DNA from: Mixta sp031457955
Lineage (GTDB): Bacteria; Pseudomonadota; Gammaproteobacteria; Enterobacterales; Enterobacteriaceae
NCBI RefSeq assembly: GCF_031457955.1
Contig: NZ_JAVDXN010000003.1
Coordinates: 1 to 64,000, forward strand
DNA length: 64,000 bases
Reading direction: 5' to 3'
Shown: one piece after another, positions 54,654 through 63,798 of the stretch
How positions within the stretch are numbered: position 1 is the first letter of the stretch
Layout: each line of letters opens with the position of its first letter
Made by a program: the position numbers and the translations under genes
Notes under the pieces: generated by a model
Told to the model about the DNA's origin: nothing
What the model saw: the letters and a program-made list of their open reading frames with translations, nothing else
Database searches by the model: none

Positions 54654-54676
54654 CGCAAACGATAATTATTCGTATG
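54654..54676 (-). promoter_or_regulatory. Candidate Fur box upstream of fhuA
   Basis: About 50 bases ahead of the fhuA start an imperfect inverted repeat ACGATAATTATTCGT (54658-54672) contains the GATAAT hexamer of Fur sites. Match to the 19-bp consensus is partial. The assignment leans on the known Fur control of fhu operons. Confidence 0.55.
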
Positions 54677-54795
54677 CTTATTGTTGTGGTTGGATAATAT
54701 GCGAAACAAAGTCAGATCTGCAAGCGGTAATGCGCGCGTGCAAAGGCGATACCGACCAGCTTTAGAACGGTCGTTTGATGACTATGCGAGAGATC

Positions 54796-54824
54796 AAAAA
54801 ACGGGCGCATCCTGTGCGCCCGTT
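54796..54824 (-). terminator. Terminator after the chemoreceptor gene
   Basis: Minus strand: AACGGGCGCA, loop, TGCGCCCGTT then TTTTT (54796-54800). It lies about 95 bases past the chemoreceptor stop and stops read-through into the fhuA promoter. The rest of the 308-base gap holds that promoter and Fur site. Confidence 0.85.
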
Positions 54825-54917
54825 GCAATCTATCCCGCTTTGCGGTTTGTCCTGTGGTTATTACGTATGCACGAAGGTAAGACGGCTCAGGTTGATGCTT
54901 TGCCGCCTTGAGCTTTA

Positions 54918-56858
54918 TTACCGGTCCGTTTTGCTGGTACGGAACACCGATATTACTTCACGCAAGGTTCTTGCGCGCTCAGCCAGCGAGCCGGAGGCCG
55001 CCGCCGATTGCTCGACCAGCGCGGCGTTCTGCTGCGTTGAGCTGTCCATTTGATTAACCGCGATGCTGATTTGCGAAATCCCGGCGCTTTGCTCAACAGA
55101 AGAAGAGGAAATATCTTTCACCAGCTGCGCGGTCTGTTCGATAGAGGTGACGCTCTGATTCACTTTCTTCCTGGCATCCTGCACCATATTAATGCCCTGC
55201 ATGGAATGCACCACCGACTGTTCGATCAGCTGTTTAATTTCGCGTGCCGCCGTGGCGGAACGCTGCGCCAGCGCCCGCACTTCAGCGGCCACCACGGCAA
55301 ACCCTTTGCCATGTTCGCCTGCACGTGCCGCTTCCACCGCCGCATTCAGCGCCAGAATATTGGTCTGGAAAGAGATGCCATCAATCACCCCAATAATTTC
55401 CTGAATCTGCCCGGCGCTGTTGTTGATCTGCTCCATAGAGGCTTTAACCGACTCCATCGCTTCGCCGCCGCTTAATGCGGCTGCGGTCGCCTCCTGCGCC
55501 ATTTCAGCAGCATGACGCGTGTTATCGGCATTCTGCCCAATAATTGAGTTCAGCTGTTCCATGCTGGCCGCGGTTTCGGCAAGAGAGGCTGCCTGGCTTT
55601 CCGTCCGCCCGGAAAGGTTCTGGTTGCCGCTGGCGATCTCTTCAGAAGATCGGGCGATAACATCTGAACTTTCCTGAATAGAAAAAACCAGGCTCGACAG
55701 ACGATGGGTCATTTCACTTAATGAACGCAGCAGGGAAGCCGTTTCATTATTTCCTTCAACCTGAATCGAGTGGGTTAAATCACCGCTGGCAACCTTCTGA
55801 GCAATGCTGGTCGCCTCATTAAGCGGTCGGGTCACCGTTTTCACAATAAAGATGGTAAAGATCACCATCAACAGCGCCAGTACAATCAGCGAAGACAATA
55901 ACCATACCTGGGAAAAACGTTTGTCTCCCGCCTGCTCTTCCAGCAGTTGCGAAAGTTCGTCTGCTGCGGTATTTGCCAGCCTTTCATATTTATTTAAAAC
56001 GGTATTAAAGCGTTGCTTATAGTCACTTTCGCTGAGTTTAATCGCCTTGCGATGAGTAAATATATTATCTGCAACCTCCAGCGCCGCCGTTGTCTCTTTC
56101 CAAACTTGTTCAACCGGCTGAGCCAGTTTTATTTTTAATTTATCGTTCAGAACAAAAGCTTTATCAAAATATTTATGAAATACATCCAGCGATCTTTTTG
56201 CCTGTTCTATATGGTAAGTAATACGGACATAGTCCGCCTCTTTCTTCACATTATTGGTGGCTAAAAACTCTGCCCCGCTGCCCCGTACCTGCGCCAGAGC
56301 GGTCATCATTTCCGGCACCCGGGTAAAGGTACTCAGCATAAGCTGATAACTATCCAAATCCGCATCCAGCGACAGCTGGAAGAAATCAAGCACATCCACC
56401 GTGACATCCAGCAAGGAAGCCAATAGATGTTCATGGCTTAAGTTATTTTCCGCCAGGGTAAATTCCGCATCGTTCAAATTGCGCTTCAGCTCAGTCCATA
56501 AACTTATTGTGCTCTGCATTTTCTTTAGCGCAAATTTGGCTTTAATGCTGGTCAGCGTATTAAGCAGAGCGCTCTGTAACTTCTCTGTTTCGCTGATGGT
56601 GGCTGTCAGGGCTAACGAGGTGCTTTTTTGCTGAGAGATAACCGCATGACTTTCATTCCAGTGGCGCTGATAGAGATTGAGCAAGGTTAATAACTCTTTT
56701 TCCACCACCACGCCTTTAATTTCATGATGCTTTACTTCAATAGACTCATTACCCTGATTAAGTAATAAAGCGGTGGGTAAAACGAAAAGCACCAGGGCGA
56801 AAATGCCCAGCATCCCTAACTTTGCCGATAAATTCATATTTTTTAATAAATTGCCCAC
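54918..56858 (-). CDS. Methyl-accepting chemotaxis protein with large helical periplasmic domain
   Basis: Chemoreceptor, 646 residues. TM1 (about 14-34), ~280-residue mostly helical periplasmic sensor (35-317), TM2 (318-339), HAMP (340-392), then the methylated signalling helices with the conserved hairpin tip (DGISFQTNILALNAAVEAARAG). The sensor is longer than the 4-helix type of Tsr/Tar. It has two spaced motifs (YQRHWNES, LAQVRGSGAEF) that faintly recall the Q-x-R-G pattern of nitrate-sensing-like domains. The ligand is unknown. There is no C-terminal NWETF-type CheR tether. The sensor half is AT-richer than the signalling half. Not part of the K-12 order between fhuA and mrcB. Confidence 0.9.
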   Translation of the reverse strand: MGNLLKNMNLSAKLGMLGIFALVLFVLPTALLLNQGNESIEVKHHEIKGVVVEKELLTLLNLYQRHWNESHAVISQQKSTSLALTATISETEKLQSALLNTLTSIKAKFALKKMQSTISLWTELKRNLNDAEFTLAENNLSHEHLLASLLDVTVDVLDFFQLSLDADLDSYQLMLSTFTRVPEMMTALAQVRGSGAEFLATNNVKKEADYVRITYHIEQAKRSLDVFHKYFDKAFVLNDKLKIKLAQPVEQVWKETTAALEVADNIFTHRKAIKLSESDYKQRFNTVLNKYERLANTAADELSQLLEEQAGDKRFSQVWLLSSLIVLALLMVIFTIFIVKTVTRPLNEATSIAQKVASGDLTHSIQVEGNNETASLLRSLSEMTHRLSSLVFSIQESSDVIARSSEEIASGNQNLSGRTESQAASLAETAASMEQLNSIIGQNADNTRHAAEMAQEATAAALSGGEAMESVKASMEQINNSAGQIQEIIGVIDGISFQTNILALNAAVEAARAGEHGKGFAVVAAEVRALAQRSATAAREIKQLIEQSVVHSMQGINMVQDARKKVNQSVTSIEQTAQLVKDISSSSVEQSAGISQISIAVNQMDSSTQQNAALVEQSAAASGSLAERARTLREVISVFRTSKTDR

Positions 56859-57205
56859 AGTAAATTCCTTTTCATTAAGAAAGGCAGATGCCTTCCGCTT
56901 CTGCTGGCCAAGAACTATAACTTTAATTAAATAACATTAAGCGATATGGAAATTTCTGAAAATAAACTGGTAAAAGAAAAGAATCAATAACGGAGATAAT
57001 GCTTCCGCCTTTAACGGAACAGTTATTGCCCGAAGAAAATAACACAGCCATTTATCATAAATCAATCGAGAAACAATCGCTTTATTTGTATAAAAGCCAA
57101 CAAAAAAAGTTCTTAAGCAGGCTGGATTTCTTAAATCAAACCTAAGGCATTGTCTGAACGCGTGACGATATTAACCGCTCGTGGACGCCGGGAAAAATGA
57201 GCCAT
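56859..57205. other. AT-rich intergenic region upstream of the chemoreceptor
   Basis: 347 bases with no credible gene. The part nearest the chemoreceptor (56859-57120) is markedly AT-rich and must contain its promoter. I looked on the minus strand for a flagellar sigma-28 promoter (TAAA, 15 bp, GCCGATAA) and found no good match. The far end abuts the mrcB terminator. Confidence 0.5.
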
Positions 57206-57238
57206 AAAAAAACGGGCGCTCCCGCAGGAACGCCCGTT
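57206..57238 (-). terminator. Terminator after mrcB
   Basis: Minus strand: AACGGGCGTTCC, TGC loop, GGAGCGCCCGTT, then TTTTTTT. A near-perfect long stem 20-50 bases past mrcB. Confidence 0.87.
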
Positions 57239-57259
57239 CTGTTTGCTCAGCAATGCTGT

Positions 57260-59779
57260 TTAATTACCGCCAAACATATCTTTAATCCAACCGGCAACGC
57301 CATCGCTATCCTGCTTTTGCTGCGGTTGCTGTTGCTGTTGTTGTTGTTGCTGATCCATTTGCTGCTGCATCTGTTGCTGCTGCAATTGCTGCTGTTGCAT
57401 CTGCTGTTGGCAAAGTGCAGTAGCATCAGTGCTCCAAACCGGCAGCGTACGCCAGTTGCTACCGGCGTCACAGACAAAGTTGCCATCAGCGTCAACGGCC
57501 ATCGAAGCGATATCTTCCGGCGGCGTCAGCACCAGCGGCATCGGCGCCTGGTTATCCAGATAGCGACGATAGAGCTGCATCGCGCCAGAAGAACCATAAA
57601 GCTTCGTTGGCTGGTTATTGTCGCGTCCTACCCAGGTGATCGCCACTTCTTTGCCATCCACACCGGCAAACCAGCTATCAACCTGGTTATTAGTGGTACC
57701 GGTTTTCCCGGCGAGATGCGCATTTGGATAGCGGGCGCCCAGCGCGTGCGCAGTACCACGCGCCGCCACCTGCTGCATGGTATACAGCGTCAGATAGGCG
57801 GCCTGCGCCGGTTCAACGCGCTCCGCCTGCGGGAAGCTTTGATAAAGTACGCTGCCATCTTCGGCAATCACCGAGCGTACCGCGGAGAGCAGCGCGCGGT
57901 TACCGCCGCTGGCGATCGACTGAAACGCCTGCGCAACCTCAATCGGCGTCAGGTTCAGCGCGCCCAGCAGCATAGCTGGCACCGGATGCAGCTGATCTTT
58001 CGGCAGCCCCAGTTTGACCCAGGTATTCACCACGCTATCCAGCCCCAGCGTCATCCCCAGGTTTACCGTCGGCACGTTCATCGAGTGCGTCAGCGCATCC
58101 ACCAGCATCACTTTACCGCTGAAGCGGCGGTCATCATTCTGCGGTTTCCATACCTGGCCGTTGGGCTGTTTAAGCGCAATCGGCTCATCGGCGATCCAGG
58201 TATTCAGACGGTAGGTATCCGGTTGCGACAGCGCCGTCAAATAGGTTGCTGGTTTAGCCAGCGAGCCGATTGAACGACGCGCCTGCATAGCGCGGTTATA
58301 GCCAGCAAACTGCGGATCCGCCCCGCCGACCATCGCCCGCACTTCGCCGCTAAAGCGATCGACAATCACCATCGCGGTTTCCAGATCTTTCAGGCCGCGC
58401 TGTTTTTTCAGCGCCGGAATGCCCTCTTCCACCGCTTTTTCCGCCGCGTCCTGCGACACCGGATCGAGCGTGGTGAAAATTTTCACGCCGGAGAGATCTT
58501 TTACCTTATCGCCCAGCTTAGCATGCAGCTCGTCGCGCACCATCTGCATAAAGGCGGGCTGCGGTGTGATGACGCCGCCTTTTGGCTGCACGCCAAGCGG
58601 TCGGGCGCTGAGCATGTCATACAGTTCCTGATCGATCACCTTCTGCTGTTGCAGCAGACGCAGCACCAGATTACGCCGCTCCAGCGCCAGCTTCGGATTA
58701 CGCCACGGGTTATACAGCGATGCGCCTTTCACCATGCCCACCAGCAGCGCCTGCTGATCAAGGCTCAGCTCATCAACCGGACGGCCAAAGTAATAGAGGC
58801 TGGCCAGCGGGAAGCCGCGAATCTGATCGTTACCGGCCTGACCGAGATAGACCTCGTTCAGATAGAGTTCCAGGATGCGATCTTTGCTGTAACGCGCATC
58901 CATAATCAGCGCCATATAGGCTTCATTGGCTTTACGCCACAGGGAGCGTTTGTTGGTGAGGAACAGGTTCTTCACCAGCTGCTGGGTCAGCGTACTGCCG
59001 CCCTGCACGGCCCGTCCGGCGGTGATATTCGCCAGGAACGCACGCCCGATGGAATAAAAACTGATGCCGTCATGCTCATAGAAATGGCGGTCTTCGGTGG
59101 CGATCAGCGTATCGACCAGCAAATCGGGAAAACCGGCGCGCGGCACAAACAGGCGCTGCTCGCCGTTAGGCGATTGCAGCATGGTAATCAGGCGCGGATC
59201 GAGCCGGAAGAAGCCGAAGTCGCGTCCGCTATCAAGGTTTTTAATTTCGCTCAGCGAATCGTTGCTGAACATCAGCCGCGCGCGGATTTGCCCCTCTTTA
59301 CTGTCGGGGAAATCAAACGGACGGCGGATCATTTCGATGCTGTTGCCCTGCACGGTAAATTCACCGGGCCGCGTCATGCGCGTAACCTGGCGATACTGCG
59401 TCCCTTCCAGCAGCGCGATCATCTCTTTTTTATTAAAAGCCATGCCCGGCTCAAGGTTGACCATGCGACCATAAACCGCCGCTGGCAACTGCCAGACTTT
59501 GCCATCGATACGGCTGCGGATTTGTGAATCGAGGTAAACGCCATAGGCCACCATCACCACAACAAAAATGATAAACAGCTTAATGAACCATCCCAGCCAT
59601 TTTCTTTTTTTGCTGCGCGCTGGCCGCCCTTTTCCTTTACGTGGCACCGCTCTTTCCTCCTGGTCACCCTGCTGTTCGTCGTTATATTCTTCCCGGCGCC
59701 GTCCCGGTCCACCCGATTGACGCGGCGGCTTCGGCTGTTTCCCTTTGCGCCCGATAGGTTCGCGATCGTTCCCAGACAT
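57260..59779 (-). CDS. mrcB: Penicillin-binding protein 1B
   Basis: Bifunctional class A PBP that polymerises and crosslinks peptidoglycan, activated by LpoB. 839 residues: basic cytoplasmic tail, one transmembrane helix (about 65-87), UB2H domain, GT51 glycosyltransferase (catalytic Glu in ATEDRHFYEHDG, QGGSTLTQQLVKNLFL), then transpeptidase with SxxK in SIGSLAKP and KTGTTN. The periplasmic C-terminal tail contains a glutamine-rich run encoded by CAG/CAA repeats, before the conserved GVAGWIKDMFGGN end. Follows hrpB, as in E. coli. Confidence 0.97.
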   Translation of the reverse strand: MSGNDREPIGRKGKQPKPPRQSGGPGRRREEYNDEQQGDQEERAVPRKGKGRPARSKKRKWLGWFIKLFIIFVVVMVAYGVYLDSQIRSRIDGKVWQLPAAVYGRMVNLEPGMAFNKKEMIALLEGTQYRQVTRMTRPGEFTVQGNSIEMIRRPFDFPDSKEGQIRARLMFSNDSLSEIKNLDSGRDFGFFRLDPRLITMLQSPNGEQRLFVPRAGFPDLLVDTLIATEDRHFYEHDGISFYSIGRAFLANITAGRAVQGGSTLTQQLVKNLFLTNKRSLWRKANEAYMALIMDARYSKDRILELYLNEVYLGQAGNDQIRGFPLASLYYFGRPVDELSLDQQALLVGMVKGASLYNPWRNPKLALERRNLVLRLLQQQKVIDQELYDMLSARPLGVQPKGGVITPQPAFMQMVRDELHAKLGDKVKDLSGVKIFTTLDPVSQDAAEKAVEEGIPALKKQRGLKDLETAMVIVDRFSGEVRAMVGGADPQFAGYNRAMQARRSIGSLAKPATYLTALSQPDTYRLNTWIADEPIALKQPNGQVWKPQNDDRRFSGKVMLVDALTHSMNVPTVNLGMTLGLDSVVNTWVKLGLPKDQLHPVPAMLLGALNLTPIEVAQAFQSIASGGNRALLSAVRSVIAEDGSVLYQSFPQAERVEPAQAAYLTLYTMQQVAARGTAHALGARYPNAHLAGKTGTTNNQVDSWFAGVDGKEVAITWVGRDNNQPTKLYGSSGAMQLYRRYLDNQAPMPLVLTPPEDIASMAVDADGNFVCDAGSNWRTLPVWSTDATALCQQQMQQQQLQQQQMQQQMDQQQQQQQQQPQQKQDSDGVAGWIKDMFGGN

Positions 59780-59869
59780 TTATTTCGTTTCTCCAGGTTT
59801 TTGGCCGGCTACTCTGTTCTGACTGCTCGGTTTCGAAAAGCAGAACCCTCTGAAAGCGGTGCGGTCTTG

Positions 59870-62311
59870 CTACTGCGGCGCAGCATATTTTTTCGTGCGG
59901 CGCGTAGGCAACGCGCTGGCCGGATTGTCAGGCCAGGCATGTTTGGGGTAGCGTCCCTTCATCTCTTTCTGTACGTCCAGGTACGCGCCTTGCCAGAAGG
60001 CGGCGAGATCGCGGGTGATCTGCAATGGCCGCTGCGCGGGCGATAACAGCTCCAGCACCAGCGCCACGCGCCCTTCCGCAATCGTCGGATTTTGCGCCTC
60101 GCCGAACATTTCCTGCAGGCGCACCGCCAGCGCGGGCGGCTTCTCGCTATCGTAGCGAATCGGCAGACGACTGCCGGTCGGCACAGTGTAATGAGTTGGT
60201 AACGCACTATCCAGCCGCTGGCGCTGTGACCATGTGAGCAAATGTAATAATGCGCCGCTCAGGCTCACCTGACGCAGTCCTTTTATATCGCGCACGCTGC
60301 CGATCGCTGGCAGCAGCCAGCTCTCCAGCGTGGCGAGCAGCGCCTCATCATCCATTGCGGGCCACGTCTCTTCCGGCAGCCACTGCACGGCGCACTGCAG
60401 ACGCAGCCGCAGCTGCTGCGCTTCCGGCGTCCAGTTGAGCACATCCAGCCCTTTTTCGCGGATCCAGCGCAGCATCGCCGGATGCAGCACCTCGGCGTCA
60501 GGCTTGGCCAGCGGCTGCGATTTCAGCGCCAGCACGCCGATTTTATCGCGCTGCCAGGCACGCAGCGTGGCTTTTTCCTCTTCCCATTCGATATCGGTTT
60601 CGCTACGAATCAGATCGGGGCAGTCGCGCTGAATCGCATTAATATCCACCGGCAGCGCCAGCAGAATACGCGCTTCCGCCTGCGCGTCGCTCTGTAGCAG
60701 CTGCGGCGCGATTAACCATTCATGGCGCGTCAAACCCTCTTCATGATCGAGCATGGCGCCAGGGCCACCCGCCAGCTGATAGCGTCCGCTTGCGCCGCGC
60801 CGACGCGCCAGACGATCGGGAAAAGCCTGCGCCAGTAGCCGGGGCGCCAGCGCAACGTCCGGTTGACCACCCGCGCCGTTCAGCCGCTTTTGTAACTGAC
60901 GGGCGCGCTGTTGCCAGCCTGGATGCGGGGTAAACAGATGATCAAGCAGGTTACGGCTGCCCTGACGCGGCGGCTCCTCAAGAATAGCCACCAGCCGGGC
61001 GGCGGTGGCCTGCGCATCCCGATCGCGGGCGGCGGTTAACAAGGCAGCCAGGCGTGGCTCGCTGCCCAGCTTCGCCATGGCGCGCCCCTGCGCCGTTAGC
61101 TGATGGTTGTCGCCCAGCGCGCCGAGCATCCGCAGCAATTTTTGGGCTGCCAGCAGCGCAGGCGCGGGCGGCGTATCGATCCAGTTCAGCTGCGTAACAT
61201 CATGGCAGCCCCATTGCAGCAGATCGAGCCACAGCGCGCTGAGATCGCTCTGTAAAATCTCCGGCTCGCTCTGGGCGGCGGCGCGTTCTGCCTGCTCGCG
61301 GCCGATCAAATGTAAACAGATGCCGGGTGACAGACGTCCGGCACGACCGGCACGCTGCGTCATGGACGCCTGACTGATACGCTGGGTTTGCAGCCGCGTA
61401 ATCCCGCTGCGCGCATCGAAACGCGCCGAGCGCTCCAGCGCGCTGTCCACCACCAGACAAATACCGTCAATGGTTAAGCTGGTTTCGGCGATGTTGGTCG
61501 CCAGCACCACTTTGCGTTTTCCCGGCGGCGCAGGCAGAATCGCCCGCCGCTGCGCCGCCAGCGGCAGCGCCCCATACAGCGGACACAGTTCAATATCACT
61601 GCCGACGCGCTGCGCCAGCTGGTTTTTTACCCGTTCAATTTCGCCCACGCCGGGTAAAAACAGCAGCAGCGAACCGCTCTCTTCGCGCAGCAGCTGAGCC
61701 ACTTCACGCGCGACCGCTTCATCAAACGGCAGCTGCGACGGCAGGCTGGCATAGCGCCGTTCCACCGGAAAACTGCGCCCTTCCGACACAATCAGCGGAG
61801 CAGCGGGTAACCGTGTGCTTAAGCGGGCGTTGTCCAGCGTCGCGGACATAATTAACAGCCGCAGATCGTCACGCAGCCCCTGCTGCACATCCAGCAGCAG
61901 CGCCAGCGCCAGATCGGCCTGTAAGCTACGTTCATGAAATTCATCCAGGATAACCAGCCCAACGCCATCCAGCATCGGATCCTGTTGCAGCATACGCGTC
62001 AGAATGCCTTCGGTGACCACTTCCAGCCGGGTGGCAGGCCCAACGCGGCTGTCGGCGCGCATGCGATAACCCACGGTGGCGCCCGGCTCTTCTCCCAGCT
62101 GTTCCGCCAGCCGCTGCGCAACGTTGCGCGCCGCCAGACGACGCGGCTCCAGCATGATAATACGGCCGGCAATCTCGCCCTGCTGTAACAGCTGCAGCGG
62201 CAGCCAGGTGGATTTACCCGCGCCGGTTGGCGCAGCCAGCAATACCTGCGGCGCCTGTTTTAACGCCGCCAGCACCTCTGGCAGCACGGCGCTTACCGGT
62301 AATTCACTCAA
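59870..62311 (-). CDS. hrpB: ATP-dependent RNA helicase HrpB
   Basis: DExH-box helicase of the bacterial HrpB type, 813 residues (E. coli about 809-824). Walker A APTGAGKST (28-36), DEFH box in LVILDEFHERSL, motif III SATLD, motif VI QRAGRAGRLSPG, then the HA2/OB region and the HrpB-specific C-terminal domain. Its cellular role is not well defined. It is divergent from thpR across 76 bases and upstream of mrcB. Confidence 0.95.
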   Translation of the reverse strand: MSELPVSAVLPEVLAALKQAPQVLLAAPTGAGKSTWLPLQLLQQGEIAGRIIMLEPRRLAARNVAQRLAEQLGEEPGATVGYRMRADSRVGPATRLEVVTEGILTRMLQQDPMLDGVGLVILDEFHERSLQADLALALLLDVQQGLRDDLRLLIMSATLDNARLSTRLPAAPLIVSEGRSFPVERRYASLPSQLPFDEAVAREVAQLLREESGSLLLFLPGVGEIERVKNQLAQRVGSDIELCPLYGALPLAAQRRAILPAPPGKRKVVLATNIAETSLTIDGICLVVDSALERSARFDARSGITRLQTQRISQASMTQRAGRAGRLSPGICLHLIGREQAERAAAQSEPEILQSDLSALWLDLLQWGCHDVTQLNWIDTPPAPALLAAQKLLRMLGALGDNHQLTAQGRAMAKLGSEPRLAALLTAARDRDAQATAARLVAILEEPPRQGSRNLLDHLFTPHPGWQQRARQLQKRLNGAGGQPDVALAPRLLAQAFPDRLARRRGASGRYQLAGGPGAMLDHEEGLTRHEWLIAPQLLQSDAQAEARILLALPVDINAIQRDCPDLIRSETDIEWEEEKATLRAWQRDKIGVLALKSQPLAKPDAEVLHPAMLRWIREKGLDVLNWTPEAQQLRLRLQCAVQWLPEETWPAMDDEALLATLESWLLPAIGSVRDIKGLRQVSLSGALLHLLTWSQRQRLDSALPTHYTVPTGSRLPIRYDSEKPPALAVRLQEMFGEAQNPTIAEGRVALVLELLSPAQRPLQITRDLAAFWQGAYLDVQKEMKGRYPKHAWPDNPASALPTRRTKKYAAPQ

Positions 62312-62387
62312 ACGAAACTCCGTCCAGCATTGGTCTTATGATGGTGCGCATTGTAGCATTCCTCTGTGTTGTTTACCGGAGAGTGTT

Positions 62388-62921
62388 ATGAGCGCAGGTC
62401 GTCTCTTTTTTGGCATCGGATTACCGCAGCCGTTGCAACAGCAGCTGGTTCGCTGGCGCGCCGAACAGTTCCCCGAGGAGGCGGGTCGCCCGGTAGTGGC
62501 TGCCAGCCTGCATATTACGCTGGCGTTCCTTGGCGAAATCAGCGCGGAAAAAGCGCAGGGACTGCAACAGCTGGCGGGGCGCATTCGGCAGCCCGCGTTT
62601 ACTCTGCATCTGGATGATGCCGGACACTGGCCGCGCCCCGGCGTGGTCTGGCTTGGCTGTCGCCAGGCGCCGCGCGGGCTGCTGCAGCTGGCAGAGATGC
62701 TACGCGCGCAGGCGGCACGCAGCGGGTGTTATCAAAGTCCGCAGCCGTTTCACCCGCACATTACGCTGCTGCGCAACGCAACGCGTCCGGTGGCCCTGCC
62801 GCCGCGTAATTTCCACTGGCAGTTTATGGTCGATCATTTTTCTTTATACCAGTCGGTTTTTGCGCAGGGGCGAACCCGTTATCGCGTGCTGCAAAGCTGG
62901 CCGCTGCAGGAGTCAGTATGA
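62388..62921 (+). CDS. thpR: RNA 2',3'-cyclic phosphodiesterase ThpR
   Basis: 2H-phosphoesterase (formerly LigT) that opens 2',3'-cyclic phosphate to 2'-phosphate and can reversibly make 2'-5' RNA links. 177 residues with the two HxT motifs: His42-Ile-Thr44 (LHITLAFLG) and His124-Ile-Thr126 (FHPHITLLRN). ATG 62388 (MSAGRLFFGI) matches the family. The frame is open far upstream only as a shadow of hrpB. The stop overlaps the sfsA start (ATGA). Confidence 0.95.
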   Translation: MSAGRLFFGIGLPQPLQQQLVRWRAEQFPEEAGRPVVAASLHITLAFLGEISAEKAQGLQQLAGRIRQPAFTLHLDDAGHWPRPGVVWLGCRQAPRGLLQLAEMLRAQAARSGCYQSPQPFHPHITLLRNATRPVALPPRNFHWQFMVDHFSLYQSVFAQGRTRYRVLQSWPLQESV

Positions 62922-63622
62922 ATTTTCACCCGGCATTGCGCCCGGCGCGTTTGATAAGCCGCTATAAACGTTTTCTTGCGGATGTCGTCACACCGGAAGG
63001 CGAGGCACTAACGATACACTGCGCCAATACCGGCGCGATGACCGGCTGCGCCACGCCTGGCGATACCGTCTGGTACTCCACCTCTTCCAGCCTGACGCGC
63101 AAATATCCGCACAGCTGGGAGCTAACCGAAACGCAAACCGGTCATATGATCTGCGTGAATACGCTGCGCGCCAATCAGCTGGTACGCGAAGCGCTGGCAG
63201 AAGAGAAAATTGCGGAATTATCCGGTTATCCGCAACAGCGGGCTGAGGTGAAATATGGCGCAGAAGGTAGCCGAATCGATTTTCTGCTACAGGCGCACAA
63301 CAGGCCTGAGTGCTATATTGAAGTGAAATCCGTAACGCTGTTACAGCAGGGTAAAGGGTACTTTCCGGATGCGGTGACCGTGCGCGGCCAAAAGCACCTG
63401 CGCGAACTGGCCAGCATCGCCCAACGGGGCGAGCGCGCGGTTATGTTATTTACTGTTTTGCACTCGGGGATTGAGGACGTTGCCCCCGCGCGTCATATTG
63501 ATGCACGTTACGCAGAACAACTGGCACAGGCACAACAGAGCGGAGTGGAAATCCTCTGTTATAAGGCGCAATTGTCACCGGTGGGCATGTGGCTGGATCG
63601 GCGGATAAGCCTGGCGTTGTAA
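62918..63622 (+). CDS. sfsA: SfsA family DNA-binding/nuclease-like protein
   Basis: Named for sugar fermentation stimulation in E. coli. It binds DNA and has a restriction-endonuclease-like fold. 234 residues, as in E. coli. Visible segments are the OB-like N-domain (RLISRYKRFLADV) and the nuclease-type core with conserved acidic/Lys residues (SRIDFLL, CYIEVKSVTL). Translationally coupled to thpR by a 4-base overlap. Precedes dksA, the canonical order. Confidence 0.95.
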   Translation: MNFHPALRPARLISRYKRFLADVVTPEGEALTIHCANTGAMTGCATPGDTVWYSTSSSLTRKYPHSWELTETQTGHMICVNTLRANQLVREALAEEKIAELSGYPQQRAEVKYGAEGSRIDFLLQAHNRPECYIEVKSVTLLQQGKGYFPDAVTVRGQKHLRELASIAQRGERAVMLFTVLHSGIEDVAPARHIDARYAEQLAQAQQSGVEILCYKAQLSPVGMWLDRRISLAL

Positions 63623-63709
63623 TATTTAGTGCGAATTACTGTGGTAGAAAGTAACGTTGCGCTAAATACGCTTTTCCTCACAGGCTTGTCAAGGCATGTT
63701 CAGGAATAA

Positions 63710-63738
63710 TTGCCAACCTTGACTGCTTCTGTTATTTA
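63710..63738 (+). promoter_or_regulatory. Candidate dksA promoter
   Basis: -35 TTGCCA (63710-63715), 17 bp, -10 TATTTA (63733-63738), about 60 bases upstream of the dksA start. A plausible sigma-70 promoter, assigned by position only. Confidence 0.45.
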
Positions 63739-63798
63739 TAGCGGCCTGTTTTTTTCCCCTTTGGGGATCGATAGTGCGTGTTATCCAGGAGAAACAAC

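Noticed and set aside
56859..57205. Possible flagellar sigma-28 promoter for the chemoreceptor
   Set aside because: GGGCAATAA at about 57030 on the minus strand has a TAAA upstream but with 18-19 bp spacing instead of 15, so the match is too poor to call.
57197..58273. Long plus-strand open frame (358 codons) with a leucine-rich start opposite mrcB
   Set aside because: It is the reverse complement of the Gln-repeat tail and transpeptidase region of mrcB. The leucines come from CTG repeats, and no ribosome site or family resemblance was seen.
58523..59527. Plus-strand open frame of 334 codons opposite mrcB
   Set aside because: Shadow of the mrcB glycosyltransferase region. No start signal or protein features.
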